This document shows, piece after piece, positions 1 through 6,878 of a DNA stretch of 6,904 bases (within the stretch, counting starts at the first letter, position 1; each line of letters begins with the position of its first letter). Origin of the DNA: an uncultured Verrucomicrobiae bacterium (GTDB lineage Bacteria > Verrucomicrobiota > Verrucomicrobiia > Verrucomicrobiales > DEV007); NCBI GenBank assembly GCA_937898895.1, contig CALDKL010000348.1:1-6904 (forward strand). Direction: 5' to 3'. The translations under genes and the position numbers were made by a program. The notes beneath the pieces were generated by a model. It was not told where the DNA came from. It did not search any database and was given only the letters and a program-made list of their open reading frames with translations.

Positions 1-1
1 C

Positions 2-370
2 GTGGAGCCGCTCTTCACCGTGATGGGCACGGGTTGCGAGACCGTCCGGCGTGTGAAGACGGATCGAGGCGACATGGTCATCGGCGTGTGGCCCGGCGGT
101 CGCATCGGCACCTTCCGCGATTTGCGCGGTGGCAAGTCCGACTTCAAGACCGTCATCTACGGCAGCAAGGGCATGGTTACGGACACCGCCTCCGGCTACG
201 CGCCGTTGCTCACCGAGATCATTCAGTTCTTCAAAACCGGCAAGCCACCGGTCTCTGCGGAAGAGACCATCGAAATCTACGCCTTCATGAGCGCTGCCGA
301 CGAGTCCGCCGCGCAAAACGGAGCCGCCATTTCCATCCCCGACACCATCAAGCGCGCACGCGCCAAGTGA
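2..370 (+). CDS. Gfo/Idh/MocA-family oxidoreductase, C-terminal fragment (5' end outside window)
   Basis: This is the last ~122 residues of a protein whose start lies upstream of the window. The GTG at position 2 is simply the first codon in frame and is not a credible start. The fragment has the look of the C-terminal alpha/beta substrate-binding domain of Gfo/Idh/MocA oxidoreductases. It has beta strands around DMVIGVWPGGRIGTF, a TVIYGSKGMV strand, and a closing helix with the pattern EETIEIYAFMSAADESAAQNG, common near the end of PVC members of this family. The NAD(P)-binding Rossmann domain and the EKP catalytic motif would be in the missing part, so activity cannot be judged. Family members usually reduce or oxidise sugars and cyclitols with NAD(P). 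It ends 39 bp before a second gene of the same superfamily and is probably co-transcribed with it. Family assignment is fairly sure; substrate is unknown. Confidence 0.75.
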   Translation: MEPLFTVMGTGCETVRRVKTDRGDMVIGVWPGGRIGTFRDLRGGKSDFKTVIYGSKGMVTDTASGYAPLLTEIIQFFKTGKPPVSAEETIEIYAFMSAADESAAQNGAAISIPDTIKRARAK

Positions 371-409
371 TCCTCCCGCAAACCACAATCCCAGAGCATC
401 CCAACTAAC

Positions 410-1825
410 ATGAACACCCACACCACCCGCATGGATCGCCGGTCATTCCTCACCCGCAGCCTGGCCGCAGGCAGTGCGCTGGGGCTCGCGCCCTTCGCCC
501 GCGCACTCGGCGCCAATGACGACATTCGCGTCGCCGTCGTCGGTTTCCGGGCGCAGGGCGGCGTCCATCTGAAAGCCCTGCGGGAGCTGCCCGGCGTGCG
601 CGTCGTCGCCGTCTGTGACGTGGATCAGACCGTGCTGGATCGCGAAATGGCCAGATCGGCGGGCAAGGGTGAAAAAATCACGCCCTACACCGACATTCGC
701 AGGCTGCTCGAAGACAAGAACATTGATGCCATCACCATCGCCACGCCCGACCACTGGCACGCGCTGATGACCATCTGGGCCTGCCAGGCCGGGAAGGATG
801 TGTATGTCGAAAAACCCATCTCGCACAGCCTGTGGGAAGGCCGGAAAATGGTCGAAGCGGCCCGCAGATACAACCGCATCGTCCAATACGGCAATCACAA
901 CCACGGGCATCACACCGGCGAGCCGCAGATCGAGGCCGGGCAGCTCGGCAAAATCCAGGTCGTCTGGTCCGCCTTGAACCGCAAACGCGAGAGTATCGGC
1001 AAAGTCACCGGGCCGCAAACCGTGCCCGCATCCGTCAACTACGACCTCTGGCTCGGCCCGGCAGCGCAGGCCCCGCTCATGCGCAAACAGCTCCACTACG
1101 ACTGGCACTGGGACTGGGCCACCGGCACGGGCGAACTCGGCAACAACGGCATCTATCAACTCGACGAAGTCCGCCTCGCCCTCGGTCAAAAAACACTCCC
1201 GCGCCGCGTGCTCAGCCTCGGCGGGCGCTTCACCTTCGACGACGACGGCCAGACGCCCAACACCCAGCTTGCGCTCTTCCAATACGAACCCGGCCCGCTC
1301 GTCATTTTCGAGCTGCGCAACCTCCCGTCGGAGAAAGGCCCGAAAACCATTGATCGGCGGATCAAGTGCGAACGCGGCGAGGCCGCCTTGCCAAAACCCG
1401 GCGGCAAAGCCGGCGACACTGGCGGCTTCTCCGCGCACAAAGGTCATCTCCACAACTTCATCGCCACCGTCCGCAGCCGCAATCTCGCCGAACTGCGCGC
1501 CGACATCCTGGAAGGCCATCTTTCCACCGCTCTGGTCCACATGGCCAACGCCTCCTACCGCGTCGGCACCTCGCATTCAGCGGATGAAAGCCGCGACGCC
1601 ATCAAGGATCGCGGCAACGAAGCCTTGGAAACATTCGGCCGCTTGCAGGAGCACCTGACCGCCAACGGAGTCGATATCGCGAAGTCGCGCTTCACCCTCG
1701 GCCCGTGGCTCGAAATGGATGCCGAACGCGAGCAGTTCGTCGGCGCTACGGATGCCGTATCGAAGGCCAACGCCCTGCTGCGCGGCCAACATCGCGCGCC
1801 CTTCACCATCCCGGAACGGATCTGA
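410..1825 (+). CDS. Tat-exported Gfo/Idh/MocA-family oxidoreductase
   Basis: A complete 471-residue NAD(P)-dependent oxidoreductase of the Gfo/Idh/MocA superfamily. The N-terminus has a twin-arginine leader (DRRSFLTRS, residues 9-17) followed by a hydrophobic Ala/Gly/Leu stretch to about residue 34, so the folded, cofactor-loaded enzyme is probably exported. The Rossmann domain starts at residue 39 with VAVVGFRAQGG (G45 and G50 of the dinucleotide loop; R47 replaces the usual middle glycine) and a VVAVCDVD second strand. TPDHWH and EKP (E134-K135-P136) follow; the lysine of EKP is the usual catalytic residue. The C-terminal domain includes GTGELGNNGIYQLDE, typical of the PVC branch of the family. 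An alternative start at M8 (position 431) would still keep the Tat motif; no clear Shine-Dalgarno favours either. The reaction is probably oxidation or reduction of a sugar or sugar derivative; the substrate cannot be inferred. It lies 39 bp after a relative and 22 bp before an esterase gene. Confidence 0.9.
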   Translation: MNTHTTRMDRRSFLTRSLAAGSALGLAPFARALGANDDIRVAVVGFRAQGGVHLKALRELPGVRVVAVCDVDQTVLDREMARSAGKGEKITPYTDIRRLLEDKNIDAITIATPDHWHALMTIWACQAGKDVYVEKPISHSLWEGRKMVEAARRYNRIVQYGNHNHGHHTGEPQIEAGQLGKIQVVWSALNRKRESIGKVTGPQTVPASVNYDLWLGPAAQAPLMRKQLHYDWHWDWATGTGELGNNGIYQLDEVRLALGQKTLPRRVLSLGGRFTFDDDGQTPNTQLALFQYEPGPLVIFELRNLPSEKGPKTIDRRIKCERGEAALPKPGGKAGDTGGFSAHKGHLHNFIATVRSRNLAELRADILEGHLSTALVHMANASYRVGTSHSADESRDAIKDRGNEALETFGRLQEHLTANGVDIAKSRFTLGPWLEMDAEREQFVGATDAVSKANALLRGQHRAPFTIPERI

Positions 1826-1847
1826 CGCGCTCCCCCCGCAGAAAGCC

Positions 1848-3017
1848 ATGAAACACTCGCTCGCTTTGCTGCTGGTCTGCGCCGTCCAAAGCGGAGCGGC
1901 CGAAACCCCGCAGGCTCTCCCCGCGAAGCTCCAGTCGTTCTTCACTCCGCCGGCGGAGTTCGCCGGACAGCTCGGAAGCTATGCGTCGCCGTTGAAATTT
2001 TACGATGGCCGTCCGGTGGCGTCCCCGGCGGAGTGGCCGGCGCGCCGCGCGGAGATTTTGAGATACTGGCACGACCAGATGGGCCCGTGGCCGGAGTTGC
2101 TCGCGCGTCCAAAGCTCGAGCTTTCGGAACGGCAGGTGCGCGAAGGCGTCACGCAGCATCGCGTGAGCATCGAAGTCGCGCCGGGCGTGATGCAGAACGG
2201 CTTCCTGCTCGTGCCGCCCGGCCCTGCCCCCCGGCCCGCCGTCCTCGTGCCCTTCTATGTGCCCGAGGTGAGTGTCGCCTACGACGGCCCGCGCCCGCTC
2301 GAGGGACAGGCGAAGAAGATGATGACGGAGGGCAGTCGCGGCAAGGATCGCGATTTTGCGCTGCAACTGGCGCGGCGCGGTTTCGTCACCCTCGCGATCG
2401 GCTCGCCGGGCGGCGACGCGTATCAGCCCGGCCGGACGCGCTGCCAGCGGCTGAGCTACGCCGCCTACGTCGCGGCCAATTGCCACACCGCGCTGGCACA
2501 GCGGCCCGAGGTCGATCCCGCGCGCATCGGCGTGATGGGGCATTCGTATGGCGGCAAGTGGGCGATGTTCGCATCGTGCCTCCACGAGAAGTTCGCCACG
2601 GGCGTGTGGTCCGACGGCGGTATCGTCTTCGACGAGTCGCGCGGAAACGTGAACTATTGGGAGCCGTGGTATCTGGGGTTCGACCCGAAGACCGAACGCA
2701 AACGCGGCCTCGTCAAACCCGACAATCCGCGCACCGGCGCCTACAAGGCGATCTTCGAGAGCGGGCATGACCTGCACGAGCTTCACGCGCTGATGGCGCC
2801 GCGGCCGTTCCTCGTTTCCGGCGGCGCGGAAGACTTCCCCGCCCGCTGGGTCGCGCTCAACCACGCGGTCGCGGTGAACGACTTCCTCGGCCACAAGAAC
2901 CGCGTCGCGATGACAAACCGCCGCGAGCATTCGCCGAACCCGGAGTCAAACGAGCAGGCGTTCGCGTTTCTCGAGTTCGTCCTCGGGCCGGTCACGCCAC
3001 CTCCAGCGCCAAGATGA
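1848..3017 (+). CDS. Secreted alpha/beta-hydrolase, probable carbohydrate esterase
   Basis: A 389-residue alpha/beta-hydrolase. The frame is open further upstream (an ATG at 1719 inside the preceding gene), but the ATG at 1848 immediately precedes a good Sec signal peptide (residues 1-18, cleavage after SGAA), so 1848 is chosen. Visible core: strand PAVLVPF, a GSPGGDAY turn, and the nucleophile elbow GHSYGGK with Ser233. The APRPFLVSGGAED segment supplies the likely acid Asp329, and REHSPN the likely base His361, giving a complete triad in the usual order. The lysine after the elbow and the APRP-LV-GG-D pattern recall CE15 glucuronoyl esterases and related dienelactone-hydrolase-like or acetyl-xylan-esterase-like proteins; CE15 has GCSRxGK at this place, so membership is only suggested. 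It could instead be a peptidase-like or lipid esterase. The position next to a glycoside hydrolase favours ester removal from a glycan. The stop codon overlaps an ATG (ATGA, 3014-3017) of the next frame. Confidence 0.85.
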   Translation: MKHSLALLLVCAVQSGAAETPQALPAKLQSFFTPPAEFAGQLGSYASPLKFYDGRPVASPAEWPARRAEILRYWHDQMGPWPELLARPKLELSERQVREGVTQHRVSIEVAPGVMQNGFLLVPPGPAPRPAVLVPFYVPEVSVAYDGPRPLEGQAKKMMTEGSRGKDRDFALQLARRGFVTLAIGSPGGDAYQPGRTRCQRLSYAAYVAANCHTALAQRPEVDPARIGVMGHSYGGKWAMFASCLHEKFATGVWSDGGIVFDESRGNVNYWEPWYLGFDPKTERKRGLVKPDNPRTGAYKAIFESGHDLHELHALMAPRPFLVSGGAEDFPARWVALNHAVAVNDFLGHKNRVAMTNRREHSPNPESNEQAFAFLEFVLGPVTPPPAPR

Positions 3018-3130
3018 AGAACTGCAATCCGCGCAACCTCCCGCAACCCCAACTGCATCACTCCATGAACCTGCCCCGACTCCCTTTCCTTGCCCACACC
3101 CTTCACCATCCCGGAGTGGGTTTGAAGTGC

Positions 3131-4609
3131 ATGACCATCACCCTCCATATCACCCGTGCTCTCATCTTCGCCGCCGTGTGCTTCGGGGCGCTCCTCCCCG
3201 GCTTGCTCGCCGCCGAGGCCACCGGGCCGCTCCGCGTCCATCCGGCCAACCCGCGCTATTTTGCCAACGCCGCCGGGAAGGCCGTGTATCTGACCGGCTC
3301 GCACACCTGGCCCAACCTCCAGGACATGGGTGTGACCAATCCGCCGCCGATCTTCGACTTCGACACCCACCTCGATTTCCTCGCGCAGCACGGCCACAAT
3401 TTCATCCGCCTCTGGCGCTACGAGCTCATCAAATGGACGCGGTGGAGCGAGAAGGATGCGCCCGTGCGCTACATCGGCCAGCACCCCTGGCGGCGCACCG
3501 GGCCGGGCGTGGCCTTCGACGGCCTGCCGAAGTTCGATTTCACGCAGTGGGACGAGTCGCACTTCGAGCGCCTGCGCGCGCGCGTCCGAGCTGCCGGAAA
3601 GCGCGGCATTTATGTCTCGATCATGTTCTTCGAGGGCTGGTGCCTGCGGATCAAGCCCAGCAGTTGGGACGGGCACATGATGCATGCCGCCAACAACATC
3701 AACGGCATCGACGGCGACCCCGATGGCGATGGCTTCGGCCTTGAGGTGCAGATGCTCCGGATCCCCGCGATCACCGAGCTGCAGCGGGCCTACATCCGCA
3801 AGGTCATCGACACCGTGAACGACCTGGACAACGTGCTCTACGAAATCTCCAACGAGAGCCTGTATCATCCCGACATCCTGAAGTGGCAGATCGAGATGAT
3901 CCGCTACGCGAACGAATACCAGGCCGGCAAACCGCGGCAGCATCCCGTGGGCATGACTAATCTCGTAGCGATGACTCAAAAGGACAAAGCCGCAACCAAT
4001 GAGGTCTTGTTTGCCAGCGCCGCGCAGTGGGTTTCACCCGGTGCGATTCCTTTTGGGGCGGCTGATGTCTATTCCGTCAACCCGCCCGTCACCACGGGCG
4101 ACAAAGTCGTCATCCTCGACTCCGACCACACCTGGAACAACGCGTGCATGACGCGGACGAGCAAGCTGCGCGCAGATCACGCGTGGGTATGGAAAAGTTT
4201 TCTGCGCGGCTACAACCCCATCTACATGGACCCGCTCGATCACGAGGAGCCCGATGGCGTGCTGGCCTATGCCAAGGCCAACGCCTACGCCGTCGTGCTC
4301 GCCCGCCCCGCGATGGGCCACACCCGCACCTACTCCGAGCGGATCGATCTGGCGGCCATGACGCCGCGAAACGATCTGGCCTCGACGGAATACTGCCTGG
4401 CCAATCCGGGCCGCGAATACCTCGTCTATCTGCCCGACGGCGGCGAGGCGGCGGTGGACTTCACCGCCGCGCGCGGTGTGCTCACCGTCGAGTGGTTCAA
4501 TCCGAGGACAGCGGAGAAGAGCGAAGGCGAGCGGGTAAAAGGCGGGGCGAAACGCACGTTCCGAGCACCGTTCACAGGCGATGCGGTGCTTTACCTGAAG
4601 GCGGAGTGA
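3131..4609 (+). CDS. Secreted TIM-barrel glycoside hydrolase, DUF4038-like with putative collagen-binding C-terminal domain
   Basis: A 492-residue protein when started at ATG 3131, which directly precedes a Sec signal peptide (hydrophobic core residues 10-26, cleavage near LLAA/E29). An in-frame ATG at 3014 would add 39 residues with no export signal. The mature N-terminus (RVHPANPRYFAN, then AVYLTGSHTWPN) matches the opening of DUF4038-type barrels. Further barrel strands include FIRLWRYELI and GIYVSIMFFEGW. LYEISNES carries the N241-E242 pair expected for the acid/base at strand 4, and ILDSDHTW (D330, D332) stands at the expected nucleophile strand. Residues ~415-492 form a beta-rich tail (EYCLANPGREYLVYLP, VEWFNPRT) like the putative collagen-binding domain usually paired with DUF4038. 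A loop at 194-205 resembles an EF-hand. Known relatives include GH140 apiosidase-like enzymes acting on plant polysaccharides; the actual substrate here is unknown. The neighbouring esterase gene supports a glycan-degrading role. Confidence 0.82.
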   Translation: MTITLHITRALIFAAVCFGALLPGLLAAEATGPLRVHPANPRYFANAAGKAVYLTGSHTWPNLQDMGVTNPPPIFDFDTHLDFLAQHGHNFIRLWRYELIKWTRWSEKDAPVRYIGQHPWRRTGPGVAFDGLPKFDFTQWDESHFERLRARVRAAGKRGIYVSIMFFEGWCLRIKPSSWDGHMMHAANNINGIDGDPDGDGFGLEVQMLRIPAITELQRAYIRKVIDTVNDLDNVLYEISNESLYHPDILKWQIEMIRYANEYQAGKPRQHPVGMTNLVAMTQKDKAATNEVLFASAAQWVSPGAIPFGAADVYSVNPPVTTGDKVVILDSDHTWNNACMTRTSKLRADHAWVWKSFLRGYNPIYMDPLDHEEPDGVLAYAKANAYAVVLARPAMGHTRTYSERIDLAAMTPRNDLASTEYCLANPGREYLVYLPDGGEAAVDFTAARGVLTVEWFNPRTAEKSEGERVKGGAKRTFRAPFTGDAVLYLKAE

Positions 4610-4679
4610 GCACCTGAACAAAGAATGAACATCCAGCGTCATTCAAACTCGTGAAACCCGCCGTTAAAGTGAGGATTCA

Positions 4680-4686
4680 GGGAGGA
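4680..4686 (+). promoter_or_regulatory. Strong Shine-Dalgarno sequence of the cytochrome-domain gene
   Basis: GGGAGGA is the best ribosome binding site in the window. Its GGAGG core ends 3 bases before the ATG at 4689 and 6 bases before a second in-frame ATG at 4692. The spacing favours 4692 as the true start, a difference of one residue. A third in-frame ATG at 4716 is too far away and would shorten the charged N-region of the signal peptide. None of the other genes here has a comparable site. Confidence 0.6.
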
Positions 4687-4688
4687 AA

Positions 4689-6878
4689 ATGATGGTTTTG
4701 ACGCGCCGCCTGATCATGACCTCAAACCCACGCCTTCTCCTCATCTGGGTGTTCTGCGCGTCGTTCCAGGCCGCAGGGGCGGAGATGAATTTCGACAAGG
4801 ACGTGCGGCCGATCCTGGCGCGGTGCGTGAAGTGCCACGGGCCGGAGAAACAGAAGGGTGGACTGCGGCTCGATTCGCGGGCCGGAGCGGTCGGCAAGGG
4901 CGATTCGGGCAGCGAGGCGATCGTGCCGGGCGAGGCCGCCGAGAGCGAGTTGATCCGACGAATCGAGTCGAAGGATGACAGCGAACGGATGCCGCCGAAG
5001 GGCGAACCGCTGTCGCCCGAACAGGTCGCGATGCTTCGTCTGTGGATCGACCGGGGACTGCGCTGGCCGGAGTCGCCTGGGGCGGTGGCGGCGGGACGCA
5101 GCGAGATGGTGGTGACGGCGGAGGATCGTCAGCATTGGTCGTATCGCCCGCTCGCTGCGGTCAAACCGCCGGTGGTCGAGGATGACGACTGGTGTGCGAC
5201 GGAGGTGGATCGCTTTGTGCTCGCCGGGCTGGAGGCCAAGGGGCTGCGTCCCAATCCGCGTGCCGATCGGCGCACGTTGATCCGCCGCGTGTATTTCGAC
5301 CTGATCGGCCTGCCCCCCACTCCGGAGGAGGTGGAGTCCTTTGCCTCCGATCCGAAGGAGACCGCGTATGCGGAACTCGTGGACAAGCTGCTCGACAGCC
5401 GGCACTACGGCGAGCGGTGGGGGCGGCACTGGCTCGATCTGACGCGCTATGCCGACAGCGATGGACTGGAGACGGATGCCGAACGCCCGAATGCCTGGCA
5501 CTACCGGGATTTCGTCATACGCGCGTTCAACGACGATCTCTCCTTCCAGACCTTCGTCCGCTGGCAACTGGCCGGGGATGAGTATGAGCCAGACGATCCG
5601 CGCGCCCTCGCCGCCACCGGGTTTCTCACCACGGCACCCATTGAGATGCTCGCGCCGAAGCTGTTGGAGGAAGAACGCCTGCGGTTGCGGTTCAATGAAC
5701 TGGACGACACGGCGGTGACGACGACAGCGGCGTTCCTGGGCCTGACGCTGGGCTGTGCCCGGTGTCACGACCACAAGTTCGACGCGATCCCGACCCGCGA
5801 CTATTACCGGATGCAGGCGGCGTTCATCGGCACGGCCCGCGGCGACGTGTTCCTCGCTTCTCGCGAAGCGGTCGCCAAGTTCCAAAAGGAAGACGCGGCA
5901 TGGAACTCGAGGGTCAAACCGATGCAGAAGAAGCTCGACGACTGGTTGACCGCAACGAAGGCGACGCACGAAGCCGGATTGCGTCGTAGAAAGATCGAAG
6001 CCCTCCCCGTCAGCGATGCGGACAAGACCGTGCTCAAGGAGCGGCCCGAATCGGAGCAGGGCAAAAAGCTCGGCCGGACGCACGAGAAGAAGCTGGCACT
6101 GACGGATGCCGACTTCCGCAGCGTTTTCACCCCGGAACAACGGAGCCATTGGGATGCCTTGCAGAAGGAGCTCGATCTGGCGAATCGCTCGCGGCCACGG
6201 TCACCCGACAAAGCCCTGGCGATCACCGAGACGAGCCGCGAGCCGCAGGAGACCTGGCTGCTGAATCGCGGTGATTTCTCCTCGAAGCAAGAGCGCGTCG
6301 AGCTGGGATTCCTTACCGTGCTCACCGGCACCCGCTCGGCGGACGATTACCGCGCATCCGCACGGAGGGAAGCTCCATCGGTTCCGAGTTCGCACCAGCG
6401 CCGCGCCTTGGCGGAGTGGATGACCGATACGGAAGAGGGGGCGGGCGCACTTTTGGCCAGAGTGTTCGTGAACCGCGTGTGGCAGCATCACCTCGGCGAG
6501 GGCTTGACTCGGACGGTGAATGATTTCGGGGTGCGGTCGGAGCGTCCCTCCCATCCGGAACTGCTCGAGTGGCTCGCCCGGGATTTTGTCGACGGCGGCT
6601 GGCGGCTCAAGCGGCTGCACCGGCAGATTCTGATGAGTTCGGTCTACCAACAGGGCACCGAGTTCGACGCGGCTCGTGCGAAGATCGATCCCGAGAACCG
6701 TCTGCTGTGGCGGAGGCGTCCGCTGCGAATGGAGGCCGAGATCCTGCGAGATGCGGTGCTCGCGGTGAGCGGCACGCTCAATCTGGAACCCTTCGGCCCT
6801 GCATTCAAGCCGCCGATCCCGCCCGAAGCCATGCTGGCGCGCAACACCAAGGGTGTGACCGAGTCTGGATGTAACTAA
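4689..6878 (+). CDS. Secreted PSCyt1-DUF1549-DUF1553 protein with two CxxCH motifs, C-terminally truncated
   Basis: The frame encodes 729 residues (728 if begun at ATG 4692, better spaced from the Shine-Dalgarno). A Sec signal peptide ends near AAGA/E32. Residues ~34-127 are a planctomycete cytochrome C domain: heme motif CVKCH (46-50), GGLRLDSR, PGEAAESEL, and MPP with M101 as likely distal ligand. DUF1549 spans ~168-378, including RRVYFDLIGLPPTPEEV, RWGRHWLDLTRYADSDG and a second heme-like motif CARCHDHKFD (C356, C359, H360). A charged, probably helical linker runs ~385-510. DUF1553 begins ~568 (RRALAEWM, VNRVWQHHLGEGL, NDFGVRSERPSHPELLEWLA, DPENRLLW) and proceeds normally to KPPIPPEAMLARNTK (ending at residue 721). 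It then changes to GVTESGCN and stops in AT-rich DNA. Full-length relatives normally continue for roughly another hundred residues or more, so this copy looks cut off. The function of this family is unknown; a periplasmic redox role is inferred from the heme motifs. A DUF1501 gene usually follows but is not in view. Confidence 0.9.
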   Translation: MMVLTRRLIMTSNPRLLLIWVFCASFQAAGAEMNFDKDVRPILARCVKCHGPEKQKGGLRLDSRAGAVGKGDSGSEAIVPGEAAESELIRRIESKDDSERMPPKGEPLSPEQVAMLRLWIDRGLRWPESPGAVAAGRSEMVVTAEDRQHWSYRPLAAVKPPVVEDDDWCATEVDRFVLAGLEAKGLRPNPRADRRTLIRRVYFDLIGLPPTPEEVESFASDPKETAYAELVDKLLDSRHYGERWGRHWLDLTRYADSDGLETDAERPNAWHYRDFVIRAFNDDLSFQTFVRWQLAGDEYEPDDPRALAATGFLTTAPIEMLAPKLLEEERLRLRFNELDDTAVTTTAAFLGLTLGCARCHDHKFDAIPTRDYYRMQAAFIGTARGDVFLASREAVAKFQKEDAAWNSRVKPMQKKLDDWLTATKATHEAGLRRRKIEALPVSDADKTVLKERPESEQGKKLGRTHEKKLALTDADFRSVFTPEQRSHWDALQKELDLANRSRPRSPDKALAITETSREPQETWLLNRGDFSSKQERVELGFLTVLTGTRSADDYRASARREAPSVPSSHQRRALAEWMTDTEEGAGALLARVFVNRVWQHHLGEGLTRTVNDFGVRSERPSHPELLEWLARDFVDGGWRLKRLHRQILMSSVYQQGTEFDAARAKIDPENRLLWRRRPLRMEAEILRDAVLAVSGTLNLEPFGPAFKPPIPPEAMLARNTKGVTESGCN

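Noticed and set aside
443..1576. Long minus-strand open frame of 377 codons opposite the Tat oxidoreductase gene
   Set aside because: High G+C makes long antisense frames common. Its translation is low-complexity (Val/Ala/Gly/Asp-rich) with no recognisable domain, whereas the + strand frame has clear motifs.
1719..1847. Upstream in-frame ATG for the esterase gene, giving 43 extra residues
   Set aside because: It lies inside the preceding gene and encodes a Ser/Arg/Pro-rich stretch; the ATG at 1848 starts a proper signal peptide.
1803..3979. Two long minus-strand open frames (375 and 398 codons) opposite the esterase and glycosidase genes
   Set aside because: Same cause: Arg/His/Val-rich translations mirroring the + strand genes, with no family signature.
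3961..4020. Local G+C dip (about 52%) inside the glycosidase gene, considered as a recombined patch
   Set aside because: The reading frame and family pattern continue unbroken; the dip is explained by a variable Lys/Thr/Asn-rich loop.
4623..4644. Inverted repeat GAATGA / TCATTC with a 10-base loop after the glycosidase gene, considered as a terminator
   Set aside because: Only six mostly A-T pairs and no T-run follows; too weak for an intrinsic terminator.
4642..4670. TTCAAA and TAAAGT, 17 bases apart, as a possible promoter for the cytochrome-domain gene
   Set aside because: Each box matches only four of six consensus bases and the implied leader is very short; not distinguishable from chance.
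4722..6149. Minus-strand open frame of 475 codons opposite the cytochrome-domain gene
   Set aside because: No domain or signal recognised and strongly Arg/Leu-rich. The + strand has two CxxCH motifs and DUF1549/DUF1553 signatures throughout.
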